64,000 bases of DNA. Source: Pseudarthrobacter psychrotolerans (GTDB lineage: Bacteria; Actinomycetota; Actinomycetes; Actinomycetales; Micrococcaceae). Within the stretch, counting starts at the first letter, position 1, and every line of letters begins with the position of its first letter. Positions 33,890 through 43,620 of the stretch are shown here, piece by piece. The notes beneath the pieces were generated by a model. The model was not told where the DNA came from. It searched no databases and saw nothing but the letters and a program-made list of their open reading frames with translations. The position numbers and the translations under genes are program-made. Where the stretch lies: assembly GCF_009911795.1 (NCBI RefSeq), contig NZ_CP047899.1, positions 31,353-95,352 on the forward strand, given 5' to 3'.

Positions 33890-34261
33890 GTGGCTGAAAC
33901 TAAGGTTGTTTTCGTTGCGTTCGCAATGGAGGATGAGCGGCAGAGAGACTTTTTGAAGGGCCAAACGCTCCATCCCCGGGCCCCTTATCAGTTCATCGAC
34001 ATGTCGGTGAAGGAACGGTACGAATCGGGCTGGAAGGAGAAGGTACGCACCCGCATCCGCCGTTCCCACGGAGTGGTCGCGTTAGTAAGCGCGGACTCAC
34101 TGACCTCGGAAGGTCAGGCCTGGGAAATCCAGTGCGCCAAAGACGAGGGCAAGCCGGTCCGTGGCATCTGGGCGTATAAGGACGATCGCACAGTCCTGCC
34201 CGGCGTGAGCACGGTCGCCTGGAACGACGTCAACGTCGCCAGCTATATCGACTCACTGTAG
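33890..34261 (+). CDS. ThsB-like TIR-domain protein
   Basis: This 123-residue protein starts at GTG 33,890 with AGGAGG seven bases upstream. It matches the short TIR-like fold of Thoeris ThsB proteins (DUF1863): [40 protein letters not shown], then [20 protein letters not shown] and [18 protein letters not shown]. Glu79, after Trp78, is in the position of the NADase catalytic glutamate. Such TIRs sense phage infection and make a cyclic ADP-ribose signal. It is six bases upstream of a caspase-like gene, the pairing that defines type IV Thoeris. Confidence 0.85.
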   Translation: MAETKVVFVAFAMEDERQRDFLKGQTLHPRAPYQFIDMSVKERYESGWKEKVRTRIRRSHGVVALVSADSLTSEGQAWEIQCAKDEGKPVRGIWAYKDDRTVLPGVSTVAWNDVNVASYIDSL

Positions 34262-34266
34262 AGAAC

Positions 34267-35250
34267 ATGCGCAAAGCACTTATCGTCGGTATCGACCACT
34301 ATGATCACATCAGTGCGCTCAGCGGCGCAGTGAACGACGCGCACAGCGTTAAGGCCGTTCTCGAACGCAATGCCGATGGTACTCTCAACTTCGCAACCCC
34401 GAAGCTCATGACAGGTACCGGCCCTGCTGCCGGCATCACCCGAACAAATCTGCGCCAGGCTGTGGAGGAGCTGTTCAACGACGATGCCGACATCGCATTG
34501 TTTTACTTCGCTGGGCACGGCTACATTGACGACACCGGAGGATTTCTCTGCGCCAGCGACTGCAAGTCCGGACATGACGGGCTTGCCCTGTCCGAAGTGA
34601 TGGCGATGGCGAACCAATCTGGCGCGAAGAACAAGGTGATTATCCTTGACAGCTGTCACGGTGGGATCGCGGGAACCAGTGCGGTCTCTAAACAGGTTGC
34701 CGAGATCTCCGACGGTGTAACCATCCTCACCGCTTCGACGGCGGACCAGTATGCCATGGAGACAGGCGGCGGCTCGGGAGTGTTTACCAGTCTGCTGGTA
34801 GACGCGCTGAGTGGCGCCGCCGCCAACCTTGTGGGTGCTATTACTCCCGGGAGCGTCTACGCCCACATCGATCAATCACTGGGGAACTGGGCGCAGCGCC
34901 CCGTTTTCAAGACCAATGTGAAGAAGTTCGTGTCCCTTCGCGAAACGGACGCCCCCATTGAGCTGGCCGATTTGCAGAAGCTGACCAAGCTGTTCCAGCA
35001 CCCGACGTCGCAGCTTGCACTCGACCCCAGCTATGAACCAGAACGTTCAGGCAAAGAGGACGCTTCAATCCCGGCACCGGACCCCGCTAAGAATGCCGAC
35101 TTTGCCGTGTTGCAGAACCTCGTCAAAGTGAACCTTGTTCGCCCCGTCGATGCCCCGCACATGTGGCATGCAGCAATGGGGTCAAAGGCGTGTGAGCTGA
35201 CTGTGCTTGGTCAGCACTACTGGAATCTCGTGAAGGAGGATTTGGTCTGA
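34267..35250 (+). CDS. Caspase-like (C14) protease, probable Thoeris effector
   Basis: The 327-residue protein has the caspase fold at its N terminus: [20 protein letters not shown], the histidine motif FYFAGHGY (His84), and the cysteine motif [10 protein letters not shown] (Cys130). [19 protein letters not shown] is the substrate-groove region. The C-terminal 90 residues ([20 protein letters not shown] and after) form a separate domain that may bind the nucleotide signal. In type IV Thoeris the TIR product activates the caspase-like protease, which then degrades cellular proteins. The start ATG is six bases after the TIR stop, and the stop overlaps the next gene start. Confidence 0.88.
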   Translation: MRKALIVGIDHYDHISALSGAVNDAHSVKAVLERNADGTLNFATPKLMTGTGPAAGITRTNLRQAVEELFNDDADIALFYFAGHGYIDDTGGFLCASDCKSGHDGLALSEVMAMANQSGAKNKVIILDSCHGGIAGTSAVSKQVAEISDGVTILTASTADQYAMETGGGSGVFTSLLVDALSGAAANLVGAITPGSVYAHIDQSLGNWAQRPVFKTNVKKFVSLRETDAPIELADLQKLTKLFQHPTSQLALDPSYEPERSGKEDASIPAPDPAKNADFAVLQNLVKVNLVRPVDAPHMWHAAMGSKACELTVLGQHYWNLVKEDLV

Positions 35251-35558
35251 TGCAACCCCAGAATCGACTTGGTCGCCTTCTCGAAAGCGAAGAGTTGATG
35301 CAGCGCTTAGCGGAGGCGGAACACGAGCGCTGGGCGCACTGGCAGCAATACGTTCATGATCAGTGTGCCCCTGGGGAAGACGGTGCTCTCGTAATTCCTG
35401 CCGAGCTTGTCGCGCGGTGGAACGCGCAAATCGCGACACCGTATGCAGAGCTTTCCAGTAAGGAAAAAGAGAGTGACCAGGAGCAGGTGCGCCGCTACCT
35501 GCCAATCATCGTCGATGCCCTGACTCAATGCCCACCAGCCGTCCTGCCCCACGGATAG
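35250..35558 (+). CDS. RyR-like domain small protein
   Basis: This 102-residue protein starts at the ATG overlapping the caspase stop (TGATG). LAEAEHERWAHWQQYV and ATPYAELSSKEKESDQEQVR match the pattern of prokaryotic RyR-repeat proteins (E..RW.....Y, then PYxELxxxEKxxDxxxVR). Some authors have proposed that prokaryotic RyR domains sense nucleotide-derived ligands. A separate RyR-like gene as a third member of a TIR-caspase operon is not, to my knowledge, part of the described minimal system. It may be a sensor, regulator or immunity component. Confidence 0.7.
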   Translation: MQPQNRLGRLLESEELMQRLAEAEHERWAHWQQYVHDQCAPGEDGALVIPAELVARWNAQIATPYAELSSKEKESDQEQVRRYLPIIVDALTQCPPAVLPHG

Positions 35559-35612
35559 CCTAGGCCTGTGAGTTACCGCTCACACGCCTAGGTAGTTCCC
35601 CTATGGGCCTAA

Positions 35613-35660
35613 GTGCAGACGACTTCTGACATTCCGTGCAGACAGCTTCTGAAACTGACA
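35613..35660 (-). repeat. Tn402-like terminal repeat with res-like flank, right end (copy 5)
   Basis: On the minus strand the terminal block reads TGTCAGTTTCAGAAG then CTGTCTGCAC (35,636-35,660), with a subterminal copy ending CGTCTGCAC. Similarity to the end at 610 extends outward on the resolvase side (CCGCGGATCC before the tip, and an upstream GTTTTTTGG.ACAA block), in inverted orientation. Confidence 0.65.
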
Positions 35661-35743
35661 GGATCCGCGGACTGCCGCTTAACCTGACTGTCCCGTTTGT
35701 TGTTCCAAAAAACGGGAACCTCGCTGATGCGTACGGAACCGAC

Positions 35744-36351
35744 TTAAGCAGCGGTCCGAACGGTGGCCTCCGGCTCCTGGGCTGACTTGGCCGTTCGCGG
35801 GCCAAGGGCCCTGGTTAGGGTGGACATGCTCACGCTGAGAGTCTCCGCGATCTCCTGCAGTTTCTTACCCTGCCGACGCAGGTCTCTGGCTGCCTCGAGT
35901 TTTGCCGCAGTCATCGCCCGCGGACGCCCGCCAAGCCGGCCCCTGGCCTTCGCAGCCGCCAACCCTGCCCTCGTGCGTTCGGACAACCGCGAGCGTTCGT
36001 ACTCGGCCAACGACGCGAACATGTCAAAGATCAGCTTCCCGTGCGCGCTGGTCGTGTCCAGCCAGGGTTCAGCCAAGAACCGGAAGCCTATCCCCCGGCG
36101 CCCGAGTACCGTGACGATATCGGATAGGTCCGCAGTGCTGCGCCCCAGCCTGGTCAGATCGGTAACCACCAGGATGTTGCCCGGTTGAAGGTGTTCCAGA
36201 CAGTCCTGCCACCGCGCCCGTGCCTGCGTCGCACCGGAGGCATGCTCCATGAAGAACTTAATGGCGCCGGCGCCCACAAGCGCATCGACCTGCGCATCCA
36301 GGGACTGCCCCGGGTGCTGACTCGTGCATAGCCAATTACGTTCCGGCTCAC
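35744..36351 (-). pseudogene. Serine recombinase (resolvase), frameshifted near its N terminus
   Basis: The catalytic-serine start (MSRNVIGYARVST, from GTG 36,351) is in one frame. The remainder, SQHPGQSLDAQVDALVGAGA onward, is in another, with the shift near 36,315-36,325. The main part has all other resolvase motifs: VTDLTRLGRSTADL, FDMFASLAEYERSRLSERTR and a C-terminal HTH (KLQEIAETLSVSMSTLTRAL). The 244-residue frame that begins at 36,478 has an unrelated N-terminal 50 residues. A one-base sequencing error would restore a normal gene. It is read towards the Tn402-like end at 35,660, as for the other two resolvases. Confidence 0.8.
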
Positions 36352-36576
36352 ATGGCCGCCTTTCAAGCTCAGGGCGACGCATGATCGAAAAACACGTCAA
36401 AAACCCTCTTTCCCGCGTTCCGACCGGCTTTGATACCGGCAACGGGTTCTGATCAAAAATACCCAGCCAGAATGGCATTTTTCAGCACCGTTTTCGGCGA
36501 GCCGAAAAGACTAGTAAGAAATGGTCGTATTTGCCTGGTCCGGAAAGTGCACCCGGCTGCGAGCTAGGATGACCGG

Positions 36577-37452
36577 ATGCAGATGCCCCCTTCCCCGCCC
36601 TGGACCGCTGGCCAGCTGCGCAGGCTTGGCATTTGTCTTCGCGACCAGACGCCCGTTCCTTCACATCTTCCCCAGTATGAAGATGTGATGGAGTACTACA
36701 ACGAGGTTGCTGTCTACGTTCAGGACAAGATTAATCCCCTTGATTGGGACAGCCTGCTTACGGGGCGGCCGTTCAAAGTAACGTCGCGCCTCAAGACTCT
36801 CGATACGCTGACCCAGAAATTGAACAGGGATCACTCGTATCCGCTGCCTGCCGTCCAGGACATCGCCGGTGTCCGGTTCGAAGCCGAGATGACCCTGGAT
36901 GAGCAAGATGCCGTCGCCGGGGCAATAGTGGGGATGTTTGATCAGGATCCCCGGTGTATTCACGACATGAGGTCAGATCCTCACAGCGGATACCGGGCGG
37001 TTCACGTGTGGCTCCGGCTTCCGGTGAGGGTTGAGGTTCAGGTCCGCACGCAACTGCAGGGGCTTTGGGCCAACATGTATGAGTCGGCGGCCGATGTACT
37101 TGGTCGGGGGATCCGTTACGGTGAACTGCCAACGGACTCACCAGACCTGGAGATCGTGACAACGATGCAGGACATTTCGGTGAACAAGATTGCGCCCTTG
37201 GAGCACTCCAGAAACGAATTGATCCGGATCGGGGCAGAGGCCAAGGCAAGCCTTTCGCGGCTCCGAAGTTTGAAGGCATCCGGTCTGGATTCAGCGTCGG
37301 AACAGTTCCAGCACGTGGTCGAACAACTTGAGACCAACCAACGCGAGGCCGAAGCGTTTCAATCAGACATCGATGCGGAAGAGACCGAAGTTAGAGCCAG
37401 CCTGGATTCATGGAAGACCTTGTTTGATAGCATTCGAGAAGAGAGAGGGTGA
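36577..37452 (+). CDS. RelA/SpoT-type nucleotide synthetase domain protein, putative toxSAS toxin
   Basis: The 291-residue protein has the (p)ppGpp-synthetase fold: FKVTSRLKTLDTLTQKL, VQDIAGVRFEAEM (residues 93-105), SGYRAVHVWLRLPVRVEVQV and RTQLQGLWANMYE. There is no HD hydrolase, TGS or ACT domain. A C-terminal helical extension (about residues 205-290) follows. Stand-alone synthetases of this kind, paired with a small neighbour, often act as toxSAS toxins that make (p)ppApp or pyrophosphorylate tRNA. Its stop overlaps (GTGA) a 78-residue gene. AGGA precedes the ATG by seven bases. Confidence 0.85.
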   Translation: MQMPPSPPWTAGQLRRLGICLRDQTPVPSHLPQYEDVMEYYNEVAVYVQDKINPLDWDSLLTGRPFKVTSRLKTLDTLTQKLNRDHSYPLPAVQDIAGVRFEAEMTLDEQDAVAGAIVGMFDQDPRCIHDMRSDPHSGYRAVHVWLRLPVRVEVQVRTQLQGLWANMYESAADVLGRGIRYGELPTDSPDLEIVTTMQDISVNKIAPLEHSRNELIRIGAEAKASLSRLRSLKASGLDSASEQFQHVVEQLETNQREAEAFQSDIDAEETEVRASLDSWKTLFDSIREERG

Positions 37453-37685
37453 GTGCCATTTCAGGATTCCTCATTGTGTACAACCGCCGAACGGGCGAAA
37501 GCCAGGTTACAGAGTTCGCTGGTGCCGGCGGCCCCCGAGATGCTCTTAAGCAGCGGCTCCGCCTTGAAAGGGAGCGCCACGACAGCGAGGTCGAAATCGC
37601 TTCATTGAACAGCGACTCGATGGAAACCATTCAACGCACTCATTCCAGGTACTTCACCAGGCAAGAACGCCTACTGAAAATCTAG
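37449..37685 (+). CDS. Small partner of the RelA/SpoT-domain protein, putative antitoxin
   Basis: The 78-residue product starts at a GTG overlapping the previous stop. It begins MSAISGFLIVYNRRTGESQV and continues with a charged amphipathic helix (GPRDALKQRLRLERERHDSE). It has no recognised domain. Size, charge and translational coupling fit an antitoxin or regulatory subunit of the upstream synthetase. A perfect hairpin lies 15 bases downstream and probably ends the operon. Confidence 0.7.
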   Translation: MSAISGFLIVYNRRTGESQVTEFAGAGGPRDALKQRLRLERERHDSEVEIASLNSDSMETIQRTHSRYFTRQERLLKI

Positions 37686-37700
37686 ATCGAGACTCACTGA

Positions 37701-37736
37701 CAGAGGGGCAGTCACCACATGGTGACTGCCCCTCTG
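37701..37736. terminator. Perfect 16-bp hairpin after the toxSAS-like pair
   Basis: CAGAGGGGCAGTCACC and its exact complement flank the loop ACAT. There is no long T-run after the stem, but the position between co-directional genes fits an intrinsic terminator common in actinobacteria. Confidence 0.75.
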
Positions 37737-37824
37737 ATGTATTGACACCGTGACGTCCGCAGAATCCGTCGTTTTTGAATACCTGCGACGCCATCACTAA
37801 ATACCGCCGGGATAGCATGGCGCA

Positions 37825-39243
37825 GTGAGGAAGACCAAGCTTGAAGCCGGCTGTAACGAGATCGGGATTATTTACGACGGCGACGACGATGCGCCGAGCG
37901 TAGTAGGCCTGCTGCACGCCACAGCTGATAGCCCTCCAGGCGTCCGCATGCCGTACATCTCCCCCGGAGTCTTCGGGGACACGCCAGGCGTGGAACAGTT
38001 CTCCACCATCAACGAATGGTTTTCCACTGAGAATTTTCCAGAGCACTTGGCATTTGATGCCGGCGATCTGAAGGTACAGCTGTTTGGTTGTCGATTCAGG
38101 AGCAGGAGAGAAAGCATCATGGGAACCGCGACGTCCGTGGCTACCATGGCTCCCGAAGTCGTGATCGTCAGTGATGAAGACGTTCAGCTCACGGAACCTC
38201 TTCGCCTGCGCGAGATGACATCATCCATCGACGCTTTGCTTCAGTGGTCTGGCATCCGTCGCACATCGTTTGATTACGAACGGACTAAAGAAGGCCGCAT
38301 AAAATCGTTCGCTATCCGAGCAACAACAGGAGATCCCATCACCTGGCAGTCCGGTGAGGTGCAGCTATCGATAGATTCCCATTGGAAGGGGACCCCGAGC
38401 TCCGCGTCTAGTAAAGCTCTAACTGCAAAGGACTCCGCGGGAATCGAATCGTCGACCTGGCTTACGAGCACGTTCGAGGAACCCAAAGCCATAAGGGAGC
38501 ATCTGATCAAGCAGCGGGAACTTGTATCGCTTCTTGTACTCGTCTACGGAGCTCCCATCCGCTTTCGAGAACATCTCACCTCCGACGAACGCTTCGGATC
38601 CCGATCGCAGCTCGTTTACACTCACACATGGCGCTAACACCATCAGGATCTGAAAAAACCGGACCTCTACCAACAGCCGGTTTTTCGCATGGCGGATATT
38701 GGCGTTGAAGGTCTGAACCAGTGGTCGGGCAAGAACCGCAGGTGGGACAGGGCCGTGAACCCGCTTCTCGGGTTGCTGCAACGCGACAGCTTCGTCGTGG
38801 AGGACATAGCTATCGCCGCGATGATCAGCCTTGAAGCCTCCGGACAACTCATAGGTGCAGTTGAGGGTGAAGATGTTACCTATCATCGAGGACGCCCGAT
38901 TCTCGCCACTCAAGCGTATAGGTGCCTCTCGCATGTGGAGTTGGACTGGGAAAAGATGCCGTTTGATCAGCCCCGACTAGCGAAGGCCCTGGCTGGCAAC
39001 TACAACGACGTCAAACATTTCGACCGCGGCGAGTTCCCAGACCCTGCGGTCACATACGCCTTGGGTAGCTTTGCACTTTTCATCGCACGCCTCGTCGCGC
39101 TAAAGGTCGCATCGCCAGAAGCCGTCGACGGCTACCTGAAGCCATGGCCGCAGGATCTCCACCGGGCTATCGAAAGACTTAAAGGCATAGAAATCGATGA
39201 GCGTGGAAAAGCCACCTTGAACGACGAAGGCGTGGACAGCTGA
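37825..39243 (+). pseudogene. ApeA-like (HEPN) gene with an in-frame stop
   Basis: Two open frames, 37,825-38,637 and 38,689-39,243, are in the same frame and separated only by TAA at 38,635-38,637. The N-terminal part resembles ApeA N-terminal domains (ISPGVFGDTPGVEQFSTINE). The C-terminal part is helical (AIAAMISLEASGQLIGAVEG) and ends with a HEPN-like motif GNYNDVKHFDRGEF. ApeA is an anti-phage HEPN protein that cleaves tRNA. A read-through or correction would give about 470 residues. The stop could be decay or an adaptive switch. If natural, the downstream half could restart at ATG 38,689 as a 184-residue HEPN protein. Confidence 0.65.
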
Positions 39244-39331
39244 CCGAGTCAACGGCCTAGATATCAGATATCGACCGTATTTGACGTTGTGTCTGCGTAG
39301 TCCGACATGGCTCAGGAAGCAGAATTAGATA

Positions 39332-40399
39332 ATGTCGTCGAATACTTGGACTCTGCGTGCCCGCAGAGAGGTTGCGTCCCTGTCGGAGAGCATTGTGGGG
39401 GATCTCGACGAAGTCGAGGGCGGAATCAGGTGGTGGTCTGGATACGACCTGACGACAGAGACCAGGTGCGGACTATCCGATTACCTGATCGATGCAGTAC
39501 GTGGAATCGACAAGCATCTGTCTATGGCAGATTTCTATCTCCAGGAGTACACGCGGAAGCGCTCATCAGCGGACTTCCTTCTGCGCGGCCGCATGCGCAA
39601 TAACGGAGGGGACCCCGTTGGCCGTGGGACAGATATACCCGACGATGAACAGTCCAAGCTCCAGCTGCAGTCTTATGTCTACGCCTTCTTCAACGCTGCA
39701 AGCTCCGTGCTGGACACGCTCGCTGGGACGGTGATCGGGGTCGCGGGCCTAAACCTCCACCTGGTCAAAGCCGACCTAGCGAAGTTTGCACCTTTTTCTA
39801 TGGACGCGGAGTATCCCTCCACGCAAACCAGGGTCGGAAAATCGCTGCACCCCGAGCCCGCAGCCCGCGCCCTTCAACTGAACCTTGTCCACTCGTTCAG
39901 AACGTCACTGATGCAGGCCGGCCCAGAGGGTTGGCACATCTGGCTTGACCACAAACGGAACCAACTTGCCCACCGTGGAGGGCGGCTACAACTGATGGCG
40001 TTTCCCCGTAGAGGGCGCGGCCCGGATAAGGACCGGTTCCTGCTACTGGACCGGGATCCTGACCTGACAACTGTCCAAGGTTTCCTCGGCAAGCCTTCCA
40101 CGATGGAGAGCATGTATCTGCTCGAGGATGAGCTCACCACGATGTCAGGTGTTTTGAAGTCGTTGAACACCTCCGTGATAGGAACCGTCGTTGCAGCCCG
40201 CAGCGCCTGGGAAGACCGCAGGGAAATGCCTCTGATGGTCCCCCAACCTGCCACGCAATGGCACCAACCCCAGAAGGCCAGTGGATTCACGGGATATCAA
40301 CCCATCCCGGACCTGTTCAAGACAGTCAACGCGGTCCTCGTCAACCCTACGGACGCAACGAGACTGAAGTCCTCACAGGCACTCAACAACCGGAAATAG
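39332..40399 (+). CDS. HEPN-like helical protein
   Basis: This 355-residue, mostly helical protein begins MSSNTWTLRARREVASLSES. HIWLDHKRNQLAHRGGRL carries an R-N-x3-H motif (Arg209, Asn210, His214), the RNase signature of HEPN proteins, preceded by a helical bundle (SYVYAFFNAASSVLDTLAGT). I do not recognise the exact family. It lies 88 bases downstream of the ApeA-like gene, in a defence-rich context, so a nuclease or HEPN effector role is plausible. A 39-bp repeat copy lies 16 bases after its stop. Confidence 0.65.
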   Translation: MSSNTWTLRARREVASLSESIVGDLDEVEGGIRWWSGYDLTTETRCGLSDYLIDAVRGIDKHLSMADFYLQEYTRKRSSADFLLRGRMRNNGGDPVGRGTDIPDDEQSKLQLQSYVYAFFNAASSVLDTLAGTVIGVAGLNLHLVKADLAKFAPFSMDAEYPSTQTRVGKSLHPEPAARALQLNLVHSFRTSLMQAGPEGWHIWLDHKRNQLAHRGGRLQLMAFPRRGRGPDKDRFLLLDRDPDLTTVQGFLGKPSTMESMYLLEDELTTMSGVLKSLNTSVIGTVVAARSAWEDRREMPLMVPQPATQWHQPQKASGFTGYQPIPDLFKTVNAVLVNPTDATRLKSSQALNNRK

Positions 40400-40415
40400 G
40401 CGGCGCATTTGACTC

Positions 40416-40454
40416 TGGGGGTCGGGGACCATCTCGCAGAAAACTGGCGCTAAG
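40416..40454 (-). repeat. Repeat R, inverted partial copy
   Basis: The 39 bases read GGGGGTCGGGGACC then ATCTCGCAGAAAACTGG then CGCTAAG. It is the inverted counterpart of the ends of the two direct repeats at 40,610-40,690 and 43,937-44,017. On this strand it could encode GVGDHLAENWR-stop, the same C terminus as the minus-strand gene ending at 43,981. Confidence 0.8.
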
Positions 40455-40602
40455 GATCAAAATGACCAAATTGGTGCGGCTTTCCCATACCGTGATGGGA
40501 AGTTCGTCCTGTTCAGCACGAGCAGTCACCCTAACGTCCGTAGTCGTTGTATTGGCCCGGACACGGCATGCTTTACACCTCTGACCTGCGGAAACGTTTC
40601 AA

Positions 40603-40929
40603 GTGCAAAAGTGTCAGGCGAACGATCGATACCGTTGGGCGACCGGGGACGGCTTAGCGCCAGTTTTCCGCGAGATGGTCCCCGACCCCCAAACCCACGC
40701 CCGGCAGCCCCAGGCGCAGAAGACCTCCGACCGTGACCGCAAGAACAACGGGCAGGACGCCGCCAGCCTCACCGCCACCCAGCGGGCGAAGGACTCCCAG
40801 GCCGCGCTGAACAAGCTCCGCGAACAGCAGGAGGCCCTGCGCCGCACCGAGAAGAAGCCGCAGCGCAAGGACACCCCGGGCCAGGACACCGGGCGTACCG
40901 ACGACCGCAGCAGTGGACGCAGCCTCTGA
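40603..40929 (+). pseudogene. 3' gene fragment fused to repeat R
   Basis: The frame starts in repeat R (QKCQANDRYRWATGDGLAPV) and then becomes a different, highly charged protein tail: QKTSDRDRKNNGQDAASL, then LNKLREQQEALRRTEKKPQ. The tail looks like the C terminus of a plasmid transfer or mobilisation protein whose 5' part is missing. No intact start belongs to it. It probably marks where the downstream 3.3-kb module was inserted. Confidence 0.5.
40610..40690 (+). repeat. Repeat R, 81-bp direct copy 1
   Basis: The copy begins AGTGTCAGGCGAACGATCG and ends GATGGTCCCCGACCCCC. It is identical, as far as I can read, to 43,937-44,017, and the two flank the methyltransferase/DUF262 module. Confidence 0.9.
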
Positions 40930-41094
40930 CCGGTGGGTGTCGGCCTCTCTAGGTGATCCCGAGGAAGGCCAGCAGGGCCCGACCGCGCCCTCAGCCCCAC
41001 ATGCCAGTCGAAGTGCTCGCCCGTCGATATGATGTTCACGCAAGACGCGCCCCATTCCGGCGCAACAACGCCGGGCGAACGGGGTATTACGAGC

Positions 41095-42300
41095 ATGACG
41101 ACACAGACCGCGAACAGGACCTCAAGCCTCAACGCGGCCAAGGCAGCGAAGAACGACGAGTTCTACACGCAGTGGGCCGACATCGAGCGCGAGATGAACG
41201 CCTACCTCGAGTTCGACCCCGACGTCTTCCGCGACAAGATCGTGCTCCTGCCGTGCGACGACCCAGAGTGGAGCAACTTCGCGAAGTTCTTTGCCCTGCA
41301 CTTCGTCGACTTCGGGCTGAAGAAGCTCATCTCGACCTCCTACGCCCCTGACAGTAACCCGGCACTGTTCTCCTACGAGCCCACGCTCTTCGAGCTGGAC
41401 GACCCGAAATTCGACGCGACCAAGACGCACGCCAATGGCAAGAAGTTCGTCCTCAAGCGCAACGACATCAACGGCGACGGCGTCATCAACATCGACGACC
41501 TGCAGTGGGAGTACCTCGACGGCGATGGAGACTTCCGCAGCACCGAAGTGACCACGCTGCGCGACGAGGCAGACATCATCATCACCAACCCGCCGTTCAG
41601 CCTGTTCCGCGCCTTCGTCGGCTGGCTCGTCGAAGGCGGCAAGACCTTCTCGATGATCGGGAACAGCAACGCCACAACTTATATGGAGATCTTTCCTCTG
41701 ATCCAGCAGAACCGACTCTGGAAGGGCGCGACGGCCAACAGCACAGACATGGTGTTCGGCGTACCCAAGGGAGCGACGATCAGGGAGTCAGATCGCCTCA
41801 AGGCCGAGCGGCTCGGCTACCCGTCAACAGACGAGCACGACTTCACAAGGCTCGGCAACGCGTGCTGGTTCACCAACATCGACCACGGCCGTCGGCACGA
41901 ACCGCTGCAGCTGATGACGATCGATGACAACATCAGATTCTCCAAGCACAAGGACGTCCGCGGCGTCGGATACCAGCGGTACTACAACTTCCCCGAGGCC
42001 CTCGAAATCGCGTGGATCGACTCGATCCCCAGCGACTTCGACGGGATCATGGGAGTGCCGATCACCTTCCTGGACAAGTACAACCCCGACCAGTTCGAGA
42101 TCCTCGCGCACGGCGACGACATGGACGGGCTGCGCCGGATCGGTGTCCGGACCCTGGGCGACGAGTTCGTCAAGACCTACTACGCGCAGGGCGGCACCGG
42201 AGGCAACAGTGCGGGGCACCGACGTCTCGGGCTGACTGAACCGACCTACCACACGGCCTACAAGCGAATCATCATCCGTCATCGGAAGGCCGCCTCGTGA
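41095..42300 (+). CDS. EcoRI-type adenine-specific DNA methyltransferase
   Basis: The 401-residue protein, from the ATG at 41,095, has the motif IV sequence [18 protein letters not shown] (NPPF at residues 165-168) and the N-terminal block [20 protein letters not shown]. Both are typical of the EcoRI modification methylase family (MT_EcoRI), which methylates adenine N6. An internal aspartate-rich stretch ([16 protein letters not shown]) looks like a calcium-binding EF-like loop, an unusual insertion. The frame is open from 41,029. Its stop overlaps the next start (GTGA), so it forms an operon with the DUF262-HNH gene, a likely restriction-modification pair. Confidence 0.9.
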   Translation: MTTQTANRTSSLNAAKAAKNDEFYTQWADIEREMNAYLEFDPDVFRDKIVLLPCDDPEWSNFAKFFALHFVDFGLKKLISTSYAPDSNPALFSYEPTLFELDDPKFDATKTHANGKKFVLKRNDINGDGVINIDDLQWEYLDGDGDFRSTEVTTLRDEADIIITNPPFSLFRAFVGWLVEGGKTFSMIGNSNATTYMEIFPLIQQNRLWKGATANSTDMVFGVPKGATIRESDRLKAERLGYPSTDEHDFTRLGNACWFTNIDHGRRHEPLQLMTIDDNIRFSKHKDVRGVGYQRYYNFPEALEIAWIDSIPSDFDGIMGVPITFLDKYNPDQFEILAHGDDMDGLRRIGVRTLGDEFVKTYYAQGGTGGNSAGHRRLGLTEPTYHTAYKRIIIRHRKAAS

Positions 42301-43463
42301 AAACCGAGCTCAAGCACTACACCGTCGAGAAAGTCCTCGAAGGCTTCGTTTACAACGAACTTGAGGGCAAGGGTTTGTTCGGCCTGTCGGGCCGGCTTGT
42401 CATCCAGCCGGAGTATCAGCGCAACTACATCTACAACGACGGCAAGCGCGACGTCGCGGTCATCGACTCATTGCTCAAGGGGTACCCACTCGGGCTGATC
42501 TACTTCAACGTCGAGGGCCAGACGCTCGAAATTCTCGACGGGCAGCAGCGCATCACCAGCATCGGCCGGTTCATCACCGGCAAATTCGCCATCAAGGTCG
42601 ACGGCAGAGAGCAGACATTCACATCGTTGACCAAGGACCAGCAGCGCACGATCCTGGATACCCAGCTCGACATCTACGAGTGCGACGGCACCGAGGACGA
42701 GATCAAGCAGTGGTTCCAGACCATCAACATCGTTGGCGTACCCCTCAACAAGCAGGAGCTGCTCAATGCGATCTACTCCGGACCGTTCGTCACCGCGGCG
42801 AAGGCCGAGTACAGCAACTCGAACAACGCGAACATGCAGAAGTGGTCCTCCTATATCAATGGCGACCCGAAACGGCAGGAGGTCCTCGCGGTCGCGCTGG
42901 ACTGGGTCGCCTCGGCCCAAGGCATGAGCATCGACGCCCACCTTGCACAGCACCGCCAGGACGCCGGCATCAATGGTCTGAAAACGTACTTCATGTCGGT
43001 GATCGACTGGGTCGGCAGCGTCTTCACCCGACCGCCGGACAAAGAGATGCGCGGCCTTGAGTGGGGTCGGTTGTACGAGCTCCACCACTCGAACGCATAC
43101 AACGCTGTTCAGATCAACGCCGATGTTGACGAGCTCCGTGGTGACCCGGCGGTGCAGAGTAGCAAGGGAATCTACGAGTACCTGCTGGGCGGCAAGAAGC
43201 ACGCACAGCTGCTTTCGATCAGGTTGTTCGACGACAAGACAAAGCGGGTCGCCTACGAGCGGCAGACGCTGAAAGCCAAGTCCGATGGCGTATCCAACTG
43301 CCCGGTGTGCGCGACCGGCGACAACGCCAACAAGACCCGCATCTACAAACAGAACGAGATGGACGCCGACCACGTGACTGCGTGGTCGAACGGCGGTGCA
43401 ACCGATCTCGACAATTGCGAAATGCTGTGTGTCTTGCACAACCGCGCCAAGGGGAACAGATAG
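42297..43463 (+). CDS. DUF262-HNH nuclease, putative restriction partner
   Basis: The 388-residue protein has an N-terminal DUF262 domain ([20 protein letters not shown]; then [15 protein letters not shown], with the DGQQR motif at residues 81-85). It also has a C-terminal HNH domain ([14 protein letters not shown], then [19 protein letters not shown], then CVLHNRAKG). DUF262 is a ParB-like nucleotidase fold, and with HNH it is typical of GmrSD-type modification-dependent nucleases and related defence proteins. Coupling to an adenine methylase is less common and may form a complete restriction-modification unit. Zinc cysteines and the catalytic histidine are intact. Confidence 0.9.
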   Translation: MKTELKHYTVEKVLEGFVYNELEGKGLFGLSGRLVIQPEYQRNYIYNDGKRDVAVIDSLLKGYPLGLIYFNVEGQTLEILDGQQRITSIGRFITGKFAIKVDGREQTFTSLTKDQQRTILDTQLDIYECDGTEDEIKQWFQTINIVGVPLNKQELLNAIYSGPFVTAAKAEYSNSNNANMQKWSSYINGDPKRQEVLAVALDWVASAQGMSIDAHLAQHRQDAGINGLKTYFMSVIDWVGSVFTRPPDKEMRGLEWGRLYELHHSNAYNAVQINADVDELRGDPAVQSSKGIYEYLLGGKKHAQLLSIRLFDDKTKRVAYERQTLKAKSDGVSNCPVCATGDNANKTRIYKQNEMDADHVTAWSNGGATDLDNCEMLCVLHNRAKGNR

Positions 43464-43620
43464 TCACGCCCCAGCCGTTCCCACACCTCAGACTCGATGG
43501 GGCAACAGGAATGAGCGTGGCCGACTGGTGATGGTGGGGGACGCAAAAGGGCTCGATACGGCACGCCACGCCGGCCCCTTGGAGCGAGTATTCGCCAGGT
43601 CAGGGTGCCACCATCAATAG

